A program made the position numbers and the translations under genes. The notes beneath the pieces were generated by a model. That model searched no databases and was not told the DNA's origin. It worked only from the letters and a program-made list of their open reading frames with translations. A stretch of DNA of 64,000 nt from Sphingomicrobium sp. XHP0239 (GTDB taxonomy: Bacteria; Pseudomonadota; Alphaproteobacteria; Sphingomonadales; Sphingomonadaceae): positions 1,674,001 to 1,738,000 of the forward strand of contig NZ_CP154608.1 in the NCBI RefSeq assembly GCF_039555325.1, in the 5' to 3' direction. Shown here piece after piece: positions 36,308 to 46,022 of this stretch. The first letter of the stretch is position 1. Every line of letters starts with the position of its first letter.

Positions 36308-36535
36308 TCAGTCCTGCGCTTCCAGTTCGCTGCCCAGCTTGAGAACCTTGTCGCCGTCTTCCTGCTTGATGAGATAGGCGGGATTGTCTTCGCTGCCGTC
36401 CTTGGTGATCTCGCTTCCGCTCAGGGTCCGGGTCACTTCGCGTTCGAAGCGCTCCTCGATCTGTCCCTTCCCTTCGCCGTTGCCCCAGTTCCACTTTACG
36501 TACTGGTCGGTCTGAAAGCTGTTCGAATTGCTCAT
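36308..36535 (-). CDS. DUF2945/hypervirulence-associated TUDOR-like protein
   Basis: Small protein of 75 residues with a QYVKWNWGNGEGKGQIEERFEREVTRTLSGSEITKDGS core, which matches the DUF2945 (HVA1 TUDOR) family. These proteins are widespread in proteobacteria and often appear in stress regulons; their function is unknown. No signal peptide. Divergent from queF with 108 bases between starts. Confidence 0.85.
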   Translation of the reverse strand: MSNSNSFQTDQYVKWNWGNGEGKGQIEERFEREVTRTLSGSEITKDGSEDNPAYLIKQEDGDKVLKLGSELEAQD

Positions 36536-36643
36536 GGTTCAATCTCCTTCGATCGACCAAAGCCTTCGCCCCACTTTGGCTCCGCGGACGTCGACAAGCG
36601 GAGAGAATTGCGCGGGCGGCGGGCTTTCCGCTAGAGCGCGCGA

Positions 36644-37090
36644 ATGGAACCCAAATTTCTCGGCAGCGACAGTCCACTCCCGACCTCTCCGGAGGAGGCG
36701 GAACTCGACTATGTCCCCAACCCGCGAGCGGGCGAGCTTTATCTGGTGCGGTTCACGGCGCCGGAGTTCACATCGCTTTGCCCGGTCACGTCGCAGCCCG
36801 ATTTCGCGCATCTCGTCATCGATTATGCACCCGGCGACACAATCGTGGAATCCAAAAGCCTCAAGCTGTTTCTGGGCAGTTTTCGCAACCATTGCGCCTT
36901 CCATGAGGATTGCACCGTGGGGATCGGGCGGCGGCTCGCGGACGAGATGAAGCCCGAATGGCTGCGCATCGGCGGCTACTGGTATCCGCGCGGCGGCATT
37001 CCTATCGATGTCTTCTGGCAAACAGGTGCCCCGCCCGAAGCGCTGTGGCTCCCGGACCAGGGTGTGCAGACCTATCGGGGTCGTGGCTGA
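36644..37090 (+). CDS. queF: NADPH-dependent 7-cyano-7-deazaguanine reductase QueF, short type
   Basis: Reduces preQ0 to preQ1 in queuosine biosynthesis, cytoplasmic. 148 residues, the unimodular T-fold (Bacillus-like) form rather than the 280-residue E. coli form. Catalytic Cys46 in [13 protein letters not shown] with Asp53, then the [22 protein letters not shown] block with the substrate-binding ESKSLK and FHE motifs. Other queuosine genes are not in the window. A palindromic hairpin follows the stop. Confidence 0.95.
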   Translation: MEPKFLGSDSPLPTSPEEAELDYVPNPRAGELYLVRFTAPEFTSLCPVTSQPDFAHLVIDYAPGDTIVESKSLKLFLGSFRNHCAFHEDCTVGIGRRLADEMKPEWLRIGGYWYPRGGIPIDVFWQTGAPPEALWLPDQGVQTYRGRG

Positions 37091-37110
37091 GGCGCGTTTC
37101 AAAACGCGCC
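37091..37110. terminator. Short palindromic hairpin between convergent genes
   Basis: Perfect palindrome GGCGCGTTT/AAACGCGCC around a two-base centre, directly after the queF stop and 17 bases before the convergent gene's stop. There is no T-run, so it is a weak or bidirectional terminator candidate. Confidence 0.5.
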
Positions 37111-37126
37111 GGAGCGGCAAGAAACT

Positions 37127-37438
37127 CTAGTCGCGCTCGTACCGGCGCGCGGCAGCGTCGCGGTGATCGTTGACGTCCTGGTCGGCCCACTGCTCGGCCT
37201 CGCGGCTGTCCTGCCCGGTCGATTTATCATAGGCGACCAGCGCGTTGCGAAATTCCCGCGCTTCGGCGGCACAGGCGGTACGGATGGACCTGCGGAATTC
37301 CTCGCTCGACTGCCGCTGCTGCTTGGCCGCAGCGACGCGCTGGTCGAGGCATTCATCGAAGCGCATGCGGGGGCCCGTCACCGAATCGGCGGATTGGGCG
37401 CTCATTCCCAGCGCGATCATCATCACCGTCAAGCTCAT
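37127..37438 (-). CDS. Small exported protein, unknown
   Basis: Protein of 103 residues with a short hydrophobic N-terminus (MSLTVMMIALGMSAQSA) that looks like a signal peptide, then a charged helical region rich in Gln/Arg/Glu/Ala with two cysteines (ECLDQRV and RTACAAEAREF). No family is recognised. Same strand as the DUF4440 gene, 61 bases downstream of it. Could alternatively be cytoplasmic if the N-terminus is not cleaved. Confidence 0.65.
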   Translation of the reverse strand: MSLTVMMIALGMSAQSADSVTGPRMRFDECLDQRVAAAKQQRQSSEEFRRSIRTACAAEAREFRNALVAYDKSTGQDSREAEQWADQDVNDHRDAAARRYERD

Positions 37439-37499
37439 CCCATTTTCCTTCGTCGCGTTATAACGCTAAAGATAAGAAGGATTTGCGAGCCTTCAAGCC

Positions 37500-37892
37500 T
37501 TACTCGCAGGACAGCGGCGAGCTGTGCCGACGCAGGACCTTCCACCCTTCTTCGCACTCGACCCATACATCGCTGAGCAGGACGCGTTCCTGAATGGTCT
37601 GGCCCATGTAACGGACGCTCCAGCGGGCATCGACGGTGGCGACGATGGTGCCGCGCACGCGACAGACGTGCGTGACCGACACGTCGAGATCGACGACATC
37701 CATGTTGGCGAGCGCCGATATCCAGGCATCGAGATCGAGCGACACGGGACCATCGCCGCGAACCCCGACCAGCTGGAAATCGGGATGGATCAGCGCCCGA
37801 AGCCGCGTCTCGTCCTTGGCGAACAGCGCCAACCGCCATTCCTCCTCGAGCTGGGAGACGAGATCGAGACCCTCACTCAAAGCCGCATCCAA
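37500..37892 (-). CDS. SnoaL/DUF4440-like (NTF2-fold) protein
   Basis: Protein of 130 residues with the NTF2-like layout: helix [28 protein letters not shown], then strands [27 protein letters not shown] and [22 protein letters not shown]. These folds serve as small enzymes or binding modules; no substrate can be given. The start is a TTG at 37892, inside the end of the upstream HerA-like gene, indicating coupled translation. No closer ATG or GTG fits the family start. Confidence 0.82.
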   Translation of the reverse strand: MDAALSEGLDLVSQLEEEWRLALFAKDETRLRALIHPDFQLVGVRGDGPVSLDLDAWISALANMDVVDLDVSVTHVCRVRGTIVATVDARWSVRYMGQTIQERVLLSDVWVECEEGWKVLRRHSSPLSCE

Positions 37893-39475
37893 TCAGGCGC
37901 GCTCTTCTTGCGCTTGCTCTTTCCGGACGACGTGGCACGGGCGGCCCGCCCGCCCGCCATGCCGCCGAGGATGCCGCGCAGGATCGCATTACCAATCTGC
38001 CGCCCCACCCTGTTGACGATGGTGCGCTGCACGACCTTTCCGACCTGATCCACGGGATTGGACGCGCGCCGCGATCGGGAGGACCGTTCGGCGCGAACTC
38101 GTTCCTTCTCGGCCTTCTCCGCTGCCTCCTCTGCTTCGAGGCGCGCTTCTTCTTCGGCAGCGGCCTTCGCTTTGTCGGCGGCGCGCGCTTCGAGGATTTC
38201 GTCGGCGCTCTCGCGGTCCAAGCGTTCATCGTAGCGGGTGCCTACCGCATCGGCGGCGACGAGCGCGGCGCGTTCCCCGGTCGAGATCGTGCCCGCGCGA
38301 GCGCGCGGCGGTTTGACGAGCGTGCGTTCGACCGGCGTCGGCGCGCCTTCGGCGTCGAGGACCGACACCAGCGCCTCGCCGACCTTCAATTCGGTAATGA
38401 CCTCGGCGACATCGATGGCGGGGTTCTCGCGGAAGGTTTCGGCGGCACTGCGGACAGCCTTTTCGTCGCGGGGCGTGAAGGCCCTCAGCGCGTGCTGGAC
38501 ACGATTGCCGAGCTGGCCCGCCACGTCGTCCGGAATGTCGATCGGGTTCTGCGTCACGAAGAAGACGCCGACGCCCTTGGACCGGATTAGACGCACGACC
38601 TGTTCGACTTTCTCGACCAACGCCTTGGGGGCATCGTCGAAGAGCAGGTGCGCCTCGTCGAAGAAGAAGACGAGCTTGGGCTTGTCCGGATCGCCCACTT
38701 CGGGAAGCTCCTCGAACAGTTCGGAGAGCAGCCACAGGAGGAAGGTCGAATAGAGCCGGGGCGATTGCATCAGTTGATCGGCGGCAAGGATGTTCACCAC
38801 GCCCTTGCCGTCGTCGTCGGTCGCGAAGAAGTCGGCAAGGTCGAGCGCGGGTTCGCCGAAAAACAGGTCGCCGCCCTGACTGCGCAGTTGCAGAATCTTG
38901 CGCTGGATCGCACCCACGCTGGCGGACGAGACGTTGCCGTAATCCGTGCGCAGTTCCGACGCCCGCTCCCCCACATGCGCGAGCATCGCCTGAAGGTCGT
39001 CGAGGTCGAGCAGCAGCAGCCCGTCTTCGTCGGCGAGGTGGAAGGCGATGGTGAGCACGCCTTCCTGCGTGTCGTTCAGATCCATCAGCCGCGCGAGCAG
39101 CAGCGGACCCATTTCGCTGACCGTGGTGCGGACGGGATGGCCCTGCTTTCCGAACAGGTCCCAGAACTGCGCGGGAAACGCCTCGTAGGCGTAATCGTCG
39201 TAGCCGATCTTGGCGGCACGCTTGGTGAAGGGTTCGTGGAGCTTGTGGGTGGGCGATCCGGGCATCGCGATCCCCGCGAGGTCGCCCTTCACGTCGGACA
39301 GGAAAACAGGGACGCCAGCCTTAGAGAAGCCTTCCGCCAGTCCCTGCAGCGTGATCGTCTTGCCGGTCCCGGTCGCACCCGCGATGAGGCCGTGGCGGTT
39401 CGCACGATCGAGCCGCAGTCCCTGCCGCGGGCCGCCCTCGCCTGCCGTGCCGATGAAGATGGTATCGTCGCTCAT
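37877..39475 (-). CDS. HerA-like ATPase (DUF853, YjgR type)
   Basis: Hexameric-type P-loop ATPase of the FtsK/HerA superfamily, 532 residues. Walker A at 33-40 (GATGTGKT), Walker B in [13 protein letters not shown], the sensor region [14 protein letters not shown] and an R-finger-type segment. The C-terminal 130 residues hold a long, highly charged Ala/Glu/Arg coiled coil (about 425-475) and a basic tail ending [14 protein letters not shown]. Cellular role unclear; relatives act in DNA translocation or plasmid/defence contexts. It overlaps the DUF4440 gene by 16 bases. Confidence 0.88.
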   Translation of the reverse strand: MSDDTIFIGTAGEGGPRQGLRLDRANRHGLIAGATGTGKTITLQGLAEGFSKAGVPVFLSDVKGDLAGIAMPGSPTHKLHEPFTKRAAKIGYDDYAYEAFPAQFWDLFGKQGHPVRTTVSEMGPLLLARLMDLNDTQEGVLTIAFHLADEDGLLLLDLDDLQAMLAHVGERASELRTDYGNVSSASVGAIQRKILQLRSQGGDLFFGEPALDLADFFATDDDGKGVVNILAADQLMQSPRLYSTFLLWLLSELFEELPEVGDPDKPKLVFFFDEAHLLFDDAPKALVEKVEQVVRLIRSKGVGVFFVTQNPIDIPDDVAGQLGNRVQHALRAFTPRDEKAVRSAAETFRENPAIDVAEVITELKVGEALVSVLDAEGAPTPVERTLVKPPRARAGTISTGERAALVAADAVGTRYDERLDRESADEILEARAADKAKAAAEEEARLEAEEAAEKAEKERVRAERSSRSRRASNPVDQVGKVVQRTIVNRVGRQIGNAILRGILGGMAGGRAARATSSGKSKRKKSAPDWMRL

Positions 39476-39546
39476 GAACTCCCCTCGCGTCGTGGAGAGG
39501 AGCCTAGAGAGCGAGCGGCGGGGCGCAAGTCCCCGCCGCTATCCGG

Positions 39547-41109
39547 CTATTCGAAAAGCACTCCGACGAACGTCTCGTTCTGTCCGCGCCGGATACGCAG
39601 CCGTACCGCTTCACGGCCCGAGCGCCGCGCCTGTTCCACCAGGGAGGACACTTCCTGCGGCGTAGTCACCGGCTGGCGGTTGACCGAAATGATGAGGTCG
39701 CCGCGACGGATGCCCTGCCGTTGCGCCCGGCTGCCCTGCTCCACGCGCGTGATAACGACGCCCTGCTGGTTCTCGGACTGACGAAGGCCGCGACGGATCT
39801 GGTCATTCAAAGGCTGAAGTGTCATCCCGAGTGCTTCGCCACCGCGCGAAGGAGTCTCGTCCTCGGCGGCCATTCCATCGTCTTCTTCGTCGGGCGCGCC
39901 AAGCTGAGCGGCCAACTGTTCGTTGGTCGGGCGCTGTCCGATACGGACGTTGATGGTGCGCCGCTCCCCGTCGCGAATGACGACGACCGGAACGGTCTCG
40001 TCCACGGGGGTATTGGCGATGAGGTAGGAAACATTGTTGTTCTGGTCGACCGGCACACCGTCGATCGACAGGATGATATCGCCCTCGCGGATCCCTGCGC
40101 GTTCGGCGGCTTCGCCTTCCACCACGCTGTTGACGATCTCGCCGCGACCGCGCTCGAGACCATCCGCGGCGGCAAGCGCGTCGTCGACCGCCCCGAGCGA
40201 GACGCCGAGATAACCGCGCTGCGGACGTTCGCCGCGGATGAGCGCCTCCGCGACGCGGCGGGCCTGGTCCGCGGGGACGGCAAAGCCGATGCCGACGTTG
40301 GAACCGGTCGGCGAATAGAGCGCCGAGTTCACGCCCACGACATTGCCCATCATGTCGAACATCGGGCCACCCGAGTTACCCATGTTGATGCTGGCATCGG
40401 TCTGGATATAGCGTTCCGCCCCGGTCGCGCCGTTGGCTGCCTGCGGCACCCCGCGCTGCAGCGCCGAAACGATGCCCGCGGTGACCGTGCCGTTCAATCC
40501 GAACGGGTTGCCGATCGCGATCACCCAGTCACCCACGCGCACTTCGTTGCTGTCGCCCCAATTGACATAGGGGAAATCATTCCCCTCGATCTTGAGAACA
40601 GCAATGTCGCTGTTGATGTCGCGCCCTATGATGCGCGCGTCATATTCCGACAGGTCGGGGAAGGTCACGACGACCTCGTCCACCGTGTCGTTCTGATCGG
40701 TGCGGCTCTGGATGAGATGGTTGTTGGTAATGATGTAGCCGTCGGCCGAAATGACGAAGCCCGAGCCGAGCGATCCGCTTTCACGCGTGATCGTGTCGCC
40801 TTCCTCGCCTTCCTGCTCGCTGCGCGGATCCGGCACGCCGAAGCGACGGAAGAATTGTTCGAAGGGATCGTTCGACCGGCGCTGGACCGCGATCTCCTGG
40901 CGGGTCGAGATGTTGACCACGGCGGGCTGCAAACGCTCGGCCAGTTCGGCGAAGCTTTCGGGTGCGCCCTGCACGGGAACGGGCCGCTGGGCATTTTGCG
41001 CCTGCTGAGCCGCCAGTTCGCCGCCGGTCATCGAATAGGCCGCGCCGCCCATCAGCATCGCTGCGGCCATCCCGTAAACGTAGCGCACGGCAACTCTCTC
41101 CTTAGCCAT
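39547..41109 (-). CDS. degP: Do-family periplasmic serine endoprotease (DegP/DegQ-like)
   Basis: Envelope quality-control protease of 520 residues. N-terminal signal/anchor segment (about 8-30), trypsin-like domain with the triad His131 (TNNHL), Asp168 (NSDIAVL) and Ser246 (GNSGGPM), then two PDZ domains (about 290-380 and 430-515). An acidic linker (EEDDGMAAEDETPS) lies between the PDZs. Downstream of hflC by 143 bases on the same strand, the hflK-hflC-degP order common in alphaproteobacteria. Confidence 0.94.
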   Translation of the reverse strand: MAKERVAVRYVYGMAAAMLMGGAAYSMTGGELAAQQAQNAQRPVPVQGAPESFAELAERLQPAVVNISTRQEIAVQRRSNDPFEQFFRRFGVPDPRSEQEGEEGDTITRESGSLGSGFVISADGYIITNNHLIQSRTDQNDTVDEVVVTFPDLSEYDARIIGRDINSDIAVLKIEGNDFPYVNWGDSNEVRVGDWVIAIGNPFGLNGTVTAGIVSALQRGVPQAANGATGAERYIQTDASINMGNSGGPMFDMMGNVVGVNSALYSPTGSNVGIGFAVPADQARRVAEALIRGERPQRGYLGVSLGAVDDALAAADGLERGRGEIVNSVVEGEAAERAGIREGDIILSIDGVPVDQNNNVSYLIANTPVDETVPVVVIRDGERRTINVRIGQRPTNEQLAAQLGAPDEEDDGMAAEDETPSRGGEALGMTLQPLNDQIRRGLRQSENQQGVVITRVEQGSRAQRQGIRRGDLIISVNRQPVTTPQEVSSLVEQARRSGREAVRLRIRRGQNETFVGVLFE

Positions 41110-41252
41110 CCAACTCTTCCTTCTTACACTTGATCATCGCGAGCCACAAAGGGCTGTTGCCCGGGCGCTGAACGCCGTTTGAATATCGCCGTCCCGCCCG
41201 ACGAACGCGCTACCTGCTTCTACCAAATGCACGGCAAGCGCGGACGCTCCAC

Positions 41253-42110
41253 CTAGCGGCCGGTGAATTCGCGCAGATATTCGTTGTCCGGGCTCATCAC
41301 GATCGACGTGCCGCCGGCCGGAGTGTCCCCATCCTCGAGGAAGGTGGAGCGATAGCTCTCCATCGCGCGGTAGAAATCGTAGAATTCCGGATCCTTGTTG
41401 AACGCGTCGGCATAGACGCGCGCGGCATCGGCATCCGCATCGGCGCGAATGATCTGCGCTTGCTTGGCGCCCTGCGCACGGATCGAGCGGGCTTCCTGCT
41501 CGCGCGCGGTGCGCATCCTCTGGAAGGCGCTGTCGAGCGGCGAACCGTCGGGAAGGTCGGCGCGCTTGATCCGCACGTCGATGATCTCGGCCCCGTACTG
41601 GCGCGCGACCTGGTCGAGCCCGGCCCGGATATTCTCCATCACGCCCTCTCGTTCGGGCGAGAGCAGCGAGGCGAAAGGACGTTTGCCCAGTTCGTTGCGC
41701 AGCTGCGACCCGAGAATGGGGCGAAGCGTCGCCTCTACCCGTTCCTCGCTGGTGGCGGCGACATACATCTGCAGCGGGTCGACGATCCGATAGCGCGCGA
41801 AGGCATCGACCTCGAGCCGCAGCTGGTCGGTCGACAGCACCTGCTGCGTATCCATGTCGATGTCGCGGACACGCTTGTCGATCCACACGATGTCCTCGGC
41901 GAACGGCAGGCGCCAGGTGATGCCCGCCCCGTCTCCGCCGACCACGCCCTCTTCGGTAAAGGGATTGATGACCCGGTTGGGAGCGCCGAAGCGGACGACA
42001 ACGCCCTGCTGCTTCTCGTTGGCGATCGGGAAGCTGGCGAGCAGGATCACGAGGACGAATAGCGCGATGAACGTCGTGACGAGGGGATGGCGCTTGATGG
42101 TATCGATCAT
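41253..42110 (-). CDS. hflC: HflC, SPFH-family modulator of FtsH
   Basis: Band-7/SPFH membrane protein of 285 residues: one N-terminal transmembrane helix (about 11-29), the SPFH domain, and a helical coiled-coil ending MSPDNEYLREF, the usual HflC tail. With HflK it forms a large periplasmic cage around the FtsH protease and regulates degradation of membrane proteins. Start ATG at 42110 overlaps the hflK TAA by one base. Confidence 0.94.
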   Translation of the reverse strand: MIDTIKRHPLVTTFIALFVLVILLASFPIANEKQQGVVVRFGAPNRVINPFTEEGVVGGDGAGITWRLPFAEDIVWIDKRVRDIDMDTQQVLSTDQLRLEVDAFARYRIVDPLQMYVAATSEERVEATLRPILGSQLRNELGKRPFASLLSPEREGVMENIRAGLDQVARQYGAEIIDVRIKRADLPDGSPLDSAFQRMRTAREQEARSIRAQGAKQAQIIRADADADAARVYADAFNKDPEFYDFYRAMESYRSTFLEDGDTPAGGTSIVMSPDNEYLREFTGR

Positions 42111-43255
42111 TATCGGCCTCCCGCGTTGGCATTGGCGCCATCGGCGGCCGCGGTGGACGCGCCCTGCTGGCGATTGACTTCGGACAGCGGCAGGTAGGGC
42201 TGCACCCCGTCCGCCTCGATGATGGTCTTGTCGACCCCGCGCAGCACGCTTTCCATCGTCTCGTAATAGAGACGCTGGCGCGTGACTTCGGGGGCGAGAC
42301 GATATTCGGCATAGACGCGGTTGAAGGCCTCGGCCTCACCCTGCGACTTGGCGTCGAGCTGGAGCGCGTAGGCGCGTGCTTGGTTGATGTAGCTGATCGC
42401 ATCCTGCTGCGCGGCGGTGACCTGCTTGAAGGCCTCGTTGACAGCGCCCGGCGGATCGGCGCGCTGGATTTCCACCCCGCGCATCTCGATTCCCGCGCGA
42501 TAGCCGTCGAGGATTTCCTGCATGACCTGTTGTACCTCGACCTGGATCTCGCCGCGGCCTTCGCCGATCGCGTCTTGCAGCGATACGTTGGCGACGACCT
42601 GCCGCATCGCGCTCTCGGCGACCTGGCGGACCGTCTCTTCCTGCGGATCCGAAATCTCGAACAGGTAATTCTCGGGATCGCGGACCTTCCAACGCACCTG
42701 ATAGGCGATGTCGATGATGTTCTCGTCGCCCGTCAGCATGAGGTTTTCCTGCTGTTCGGTCGCTACGTCGGTCTCGCGGATCTGTTCGATGTTGACCTTC
42801 TCGACGCGGTCGATGGGCGCGGGCAGGGTCAGCCCGATCCCCGGCGACAGCGTGTCGATATAGCGGCCGAAGCGAGTGACCACGCCGCGCTCCTCGGGGG
42901 CAACGCGATGCAACGTGGAGACGAGCAGGAGAATCAGCACGAGAGCGACGATCGCCCAGATGATGATCCCGCCCGAGGGCAGGCTCGGCAGCCCCGGGCC
43001 CTTTCCGCTTCCCCCGCCGCCGAAGCGCGAACGGTTGCGGTTCATCCATTCGTCGAGACTGGTGATGTTGTTCGGCCTGTTGCCGCGCGGCGGGGTCGGG
43101 CCCGGACGCCACGGTCCGCCGCCGCCGCTTCCACCGCCGCCCGATCCGCTACCGCCGTCGCCCGACGATCCGCCCGACTTGCCCCCGGACGATCCCCAGG
43201 GGCCCTTGCCTTCGCTGAACAGCGCCCATCGGCGCCAACCCGAAAAAATGCTCAT
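42110..43255 (-). CDS. hflK: HflK, SPFH-family modulator of FtsH
   Basis: 381 residues. A cytoplasmic N-terminus of about 95 residues is extremely Gly/Ser-rich (residues 20-60), followed by one transmembrane helix (96-115), the SPFH domain (RVAPEERGVVTRFGRYI, then PGIGLTLPAPIDRVEKVN) and a coiled-coil region with ALQLDAKSQGEAEAFNRVYAEY. The Pro/Gly-rich N-terminal stretch is typical of the alphaproteobacterial HflK. The ATG at 43255 is used because it precedes the family N-terminus. Divergent from apbC. Confidence 0.94.
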   Translation of the reverse strand: MSIFSGWRRWALFSEGKGPWGSSGGKSGGSSGDGGSGSGGGGSGGGGPWRPGPTPPRGNRPNNITSLDEWMNRNRSRFGGGGSGKGPGLPSLPSGGIIIWAIVALVLILLLVSTLHRVAPEERGVVTRFGRYIDTLSPGIGLTLPAPIDRVEKVNIEQIRETDVATEQQENLMLTGDENIIDIAYQVRWKVRDPENYLFEISDPQEETVRQVAESAMRQVVANVSLQDAIGEGRGEIQVEVQQVMQEILDGYRAGIEMRGVEIQRADPPGAVNEAFKQVTAAQQDAISYINQARAYALQLDAKSQGEAEAFNRVYAEYRLAPEVTRQRLYYETMESVLRGVDKTIIEADGVQPYLPLSEVNRQQGASTAAADGANANAGGR

Positions 43256-43328
43256 GGCACGAAACATAGGAGGCAAAAGGAGAAAAAGAAGGGACATTCG
43301 TCGAAAGGTCGCTTAGGTCGCTGACGGC

Positions 43329-44288
43329 ATGACCGATCCGCTCGACCGTCTCGATACGCACCTCCATGCCGACCGCATCCGAACCCGCCGTCTGAAGGAC
43401 GGAGTGGCCAGTCTCGTCGTCGACGCGACGGGCCTCGATGCGACCGCGCGGCGTGCGCTGGAAGAAGACCTCGTATCCAGCGTCAGCGCCATTCCGGAGG
43501 TCGACAAAGTGCGCGTCGGCTTCACCGTGCAAAAGGTCGAGCGCACCTTCATCGCCATCGGGTCGGGCAAGGGCGGGGTCGGCAAATCGACCGTGAGCGC
43601 GAACCTCGCCGTCGCGCTTTCCGGGCTCGGACACAAGGTCGGGCTCATCGATGCGGACATCTACGGTCCTTCCCAACCCACGCTGTTCGCCGCGCACGAA
43701 AAACCCGATGCGGAAGGCAAGCAGCTGATTCCCCGCCCGGCGCATGGCGTACGGATGATTTCGGTCGGGCAGATGGTATCGGCCGATACCGCGCTCGCCT
43801 GGCGCGGGCCGATGGCGTCGAGCGCGCTGACCCAACTGATCGAGGCCGACTGGGGCGACGCCGAGCTCGTCCTCATCGACCTTCCCCCGGGGACGGGCGA
43901 TGTCCAACTCTCGTTGATCCAGAAAGCGCGCCCCGCCGGCGCTGTCATCGTGTCCACGCCCCAGGACCTGTCGTTGATCGACGCGCGCCGCGCAGTCGAT
44001 CTGTTCGCCAAGACGGACGTACCGGTCTTGGGACTGATCGAGAACATGGCTGGATATGCCTGTCCCCACTGCGGGGAGACGAGCGACCCGTTCGGTCAGG
44101 GCGGTGCCGAAGCTTCGGCGCGGACGCTCGACCTGCCTTTCCTTGGACGACTGCCGCTGTCGGCCAGTGTGCGCGCGGCGAGCGATGCGGGTCGCCCGCC
44201 CGCGCTCGATGAAGGTCCGGCGCAGGACGCCTTCATGGCCCTCGCTCGCGCGATGCTGGAACAGTTGCGGAGCAAGCCAGCGTCCTGA
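43329..44288 (+). CDS. apbC: Fe-S cluster carrier ATPase ApbC/Mrp
   Basis: P-loop NTPase of 319 residues with deviant Walker A at 79-88 (GKGGVGKST), the LIDADIYGPSQP and LIDLPPGTGD blocks, and a CxxC pair in GYACPHCGE thought to bind the transferred [4Fe-4S] cluster. A shortened MIP18-like N-terminal domain (about 1-70) is present. It begins 74 bases from the divergent hflK start. Confidence 0.95.
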   Translation: MTDPLDRLDTHLHADRIRTRRLKDGVASLVVDATGLDATARRALEEDLVSSVSAIPEVDKVRVGFTVQKVERTFIAIGSGKGGVGKSTVSANLAVALSGLGHKVGLIDADIYGPSQPTLFAAHEKPDAEGKQLIPRPAHGVRMISVGQMVSADTALAWRGPMASSALTQLIEADWGDAELVLIDLPPGTGDVQLSLIQKARPAGAVIVSTPQDLSLIDARRAVDLFAKTDVPVLGLIENMAGYACPHCGETSDPFGQGGAEASARTLDLPFLGRLPLSASVRAASDAGRPPALDEGPAQDAFMALARAMLEQLRSKPAS

Positions 44289-44317
44289 ACCGTTGGATCG
44301 GCCAGAAGGAGATACCC

Positions 44318-44761
44318 ATGCCGTTGACCGCCGATGATGACATCGCCGACCTGCTCGCCGCCACCCGGACCATCGCGATGGCCGGCGCGTCCGACAAGCC
44401 ATCACGCGACAGCTATCGCGTGATGGAATATCTGCAGGGCCGCGGGTATCGCGTCCTGCCGGTCAATCCGCGTATCACCGGACAGCATGTTCACGGGGAA
44501 TATGTCTGGCGCGAACTCGACCAGATCGGGGTCCCGATCGATATGGTCGACTGCTTCGTGAATTCCGATCATGTCGGGGAGGTGATCGATCAGGCGATCG
44601 CCGTCGGCGCGAAATCGGTCTGGACCCAGCTCGGCGTCGTCGATGAAGCCGCCGCCGCCCGCGCCGAAGCGGCGGGGCTGACCGTCGTGATGGATCGCTG
44701 CCCGAAGATTGAAATACCCCGCCTCGGTGTCTCGCCGGTGCCGCAGGACGAACAGGCCTGA
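44318..44761 (+). CDS. CoA-binding domain protein (YccU-like)
   Basis: Rossmann-fold protein of 147 residues of the CoA_binding_2 family: TIAMAGASDKPSRDSYRVMEYLQGRGYRVLPVNP, then VDCFVNSDHVGEVIDQAIAVGAKSVWTQLGVV and VVMDRCPKIE. Members bind CoA but have no settled function; related domains occur in succinyl-CoA ligases. 29 bases after apbC, probably the same transcript. The AT-rich stretch after its stop probably holds the next promoter. Confidence 0.88.
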   Translation: MPLTADDDIADLLAATRTIAMAGASDKPSRDSYRVMEYLQGRGYRVLPVNPRITGQHVHGEYVWRELDQIGVPIDMVDCFVNSDHVGEVIDQAIAVGAKSVWTQLGVVDEAAAARAEAAGLTVVMDRCPKIEIPRLGVSPVPQDEQA

Positions 44762-44870
44762 TCGTTACCGCGTCGTATTTTATCGAATTTTAACAGTCAT
44801 TTAAATCATTGTTCAGTTTTCTCCCCTCTTATAGGTTCCTTCACGATCACGACGGGGAGTGCGGGACGCG
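44762..44870 (+). promoter_or_regulatory. AT-rich intergenic stretch, putative promoter of the first metzincin gene
   Basis: 109 bases, strikingly AT-rich for this genome in its first 75 bases (repeated TTT/AAA runs). TTGTTC at 44809-44814 and TATAGG at 44830-44835 with 15 bases between make a possible -35/-10 pair, though the spacing is shorter than ideal. CGGGGAG follows 13 bases before the ATG. No factor-specific box is recognised. Confidence 0.35.
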
Positions 44871-45827
44871 ATGAGACGGATGGTGCTGGGACTGGCGGTC
44901 GCGGGGCTGGCGATGACGGGCGCCGCCAACGCGGGCGTCGGGCATCAGTGGGGCGACCTTCACTGGGGCCAGCGCGGAACCGCGCCCACCATTCCCATCC
45001 GTTACGCCTTTTCCGACCGGAGCGCCGACGATTGGCTGCCGGTCTATCGGACGGGCGAGCGGAACGCCTTCGCCAAGTGGAACGACGATCCGCGATCGCC
45101 GCTGATCCTCGTCGATCGCGGCCCGGCGCGTGAGAAGGATAGTGCCATCTGCGACGCCGATGCGGGCGAAGTGCTGGTCTGCGCGCATGAATACGGGACA
45201 GCGGAAGGCTGGACCGGCATCGCCGAAATCTTCATCAGCGGTTCGCGCATCAGCAGCGGCACAGCCAAGATGAACGACAGTTTCTTCGCTTATCAGGACG
45301 CCTACGACCGCCCCGGCCGGCGTGAATTCACCATGTGCCACGAACTGGGCCACACCTTCGGCCTGGCGCATCTGGACGAGGATTTCTTCAATCCCAACCT
45401 GGGCAGTTGCATGGACTATACCGCGGACGTGTTCGGACTGCCCGACAATCGCGATCCGGGGCATGTCGATTGGGCAGTATTGACCAGTTCGTTGATGTAC
45501 GGCGCCCCGACCGTGACGAGCGACCGGCCGAGCGCTTCGGACCGGTTCAGGGTCCCCGATCCCTCGCGCGAACGCGGCACGTTGGTGGCAAGCGGGCGAT
45601 ACGGGGCAAGCCGAGCCGTTCCTTCGGAGCGCGAACTCCAGCGGAGCCGCTTCGGCGGCGTCCTCGGCTACGACGCACACGGTCGTCCCAATTCGTTCGT
45701 GCGGGACCTGCGCGGCGGGCAGAAGATCACTTTCGTCATGTGGGCGGACGGCTATCGTCCCGAAGGGACACGGCGCGACAAGGCGCTTCCTGCGACGGTC
45801 CGCGAAATCTCCGATCCGGCGCGCTAG
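44871..45827 (+). CDS. Secreted metzincin-type zinc metalloprotease, first of a tandem pair
   Basis: Exported protein of 318 residues; signal peptide cleaved after ANA (about 21). The zinc motif HELGHTFGLAH is at 157-167, with the third histidine at 167 as in metzincins, and SCMDYT gives the Met-turn at Met181. Paired cysteines at 94/104 and 156/180 may form disulfides. The mature N-terminus starts with GHQWGDLHW. A C-terminal block (SRFGGVLGYDAHGRPNSFVRDLRGG, ITFVMWA, YRPEG) is shared with the next gene. The ATG at 44871 was preferred to the GTG four codons upstream. Target unknown; secretion into the periplasm or beyond is inferred. Confidence 0.88.
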   Translation: MRRMVLGLAVAGLAMTGAANAGVGHQWGDLHWGQRGTAPTIPIRYAFSDRSADDWLPVYRTGERNAFAKWNDDPRSPLILVDRGPAREKDSAICDADAGEVLVCAHEYGTAEGWTGIAEIFISGSRISSGTAKMNDSFFAYQDAYDRPGRREFTMCHELGHTFGLAHLDEDFFNPNLGSCMDYTADVFGLPDNRDPGHVDWAVLTSSLMYGAPTVTSDRPSASDRFRVPDPSRERGTLVASGRYGASRAVPSERELQRSRFGGVLGYDAHGRPNSFVRDLRGGQKITFVMWADGYRPEGTRRDKALPATVREISDPAR

Positions 45828-46022
45828 CGAAACACGGCCGCCTGCTCACCTATTGGTGGCCGATCGGCAACAGTTGGCCGTTAATTCAAAGCGTTAATCC
45901 ATGTCGCACGTCCTGTTCGTTGACATGACACATTCGTGACGATCTCCTGAACACATCGTCCGGGGGGTGTTTCGCGCAGTGTGTCCGCCCCGACCCGGAG
46001 AAGGGACAAGGGGAACGACAAG

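Noticed and set aside
41134..42402. 422-codon minus-strand frame overlapping hflC
   Set aside because: Shares the strand but not the frame of hflC, which has clear SPFH features; Arg-rich with no domain.
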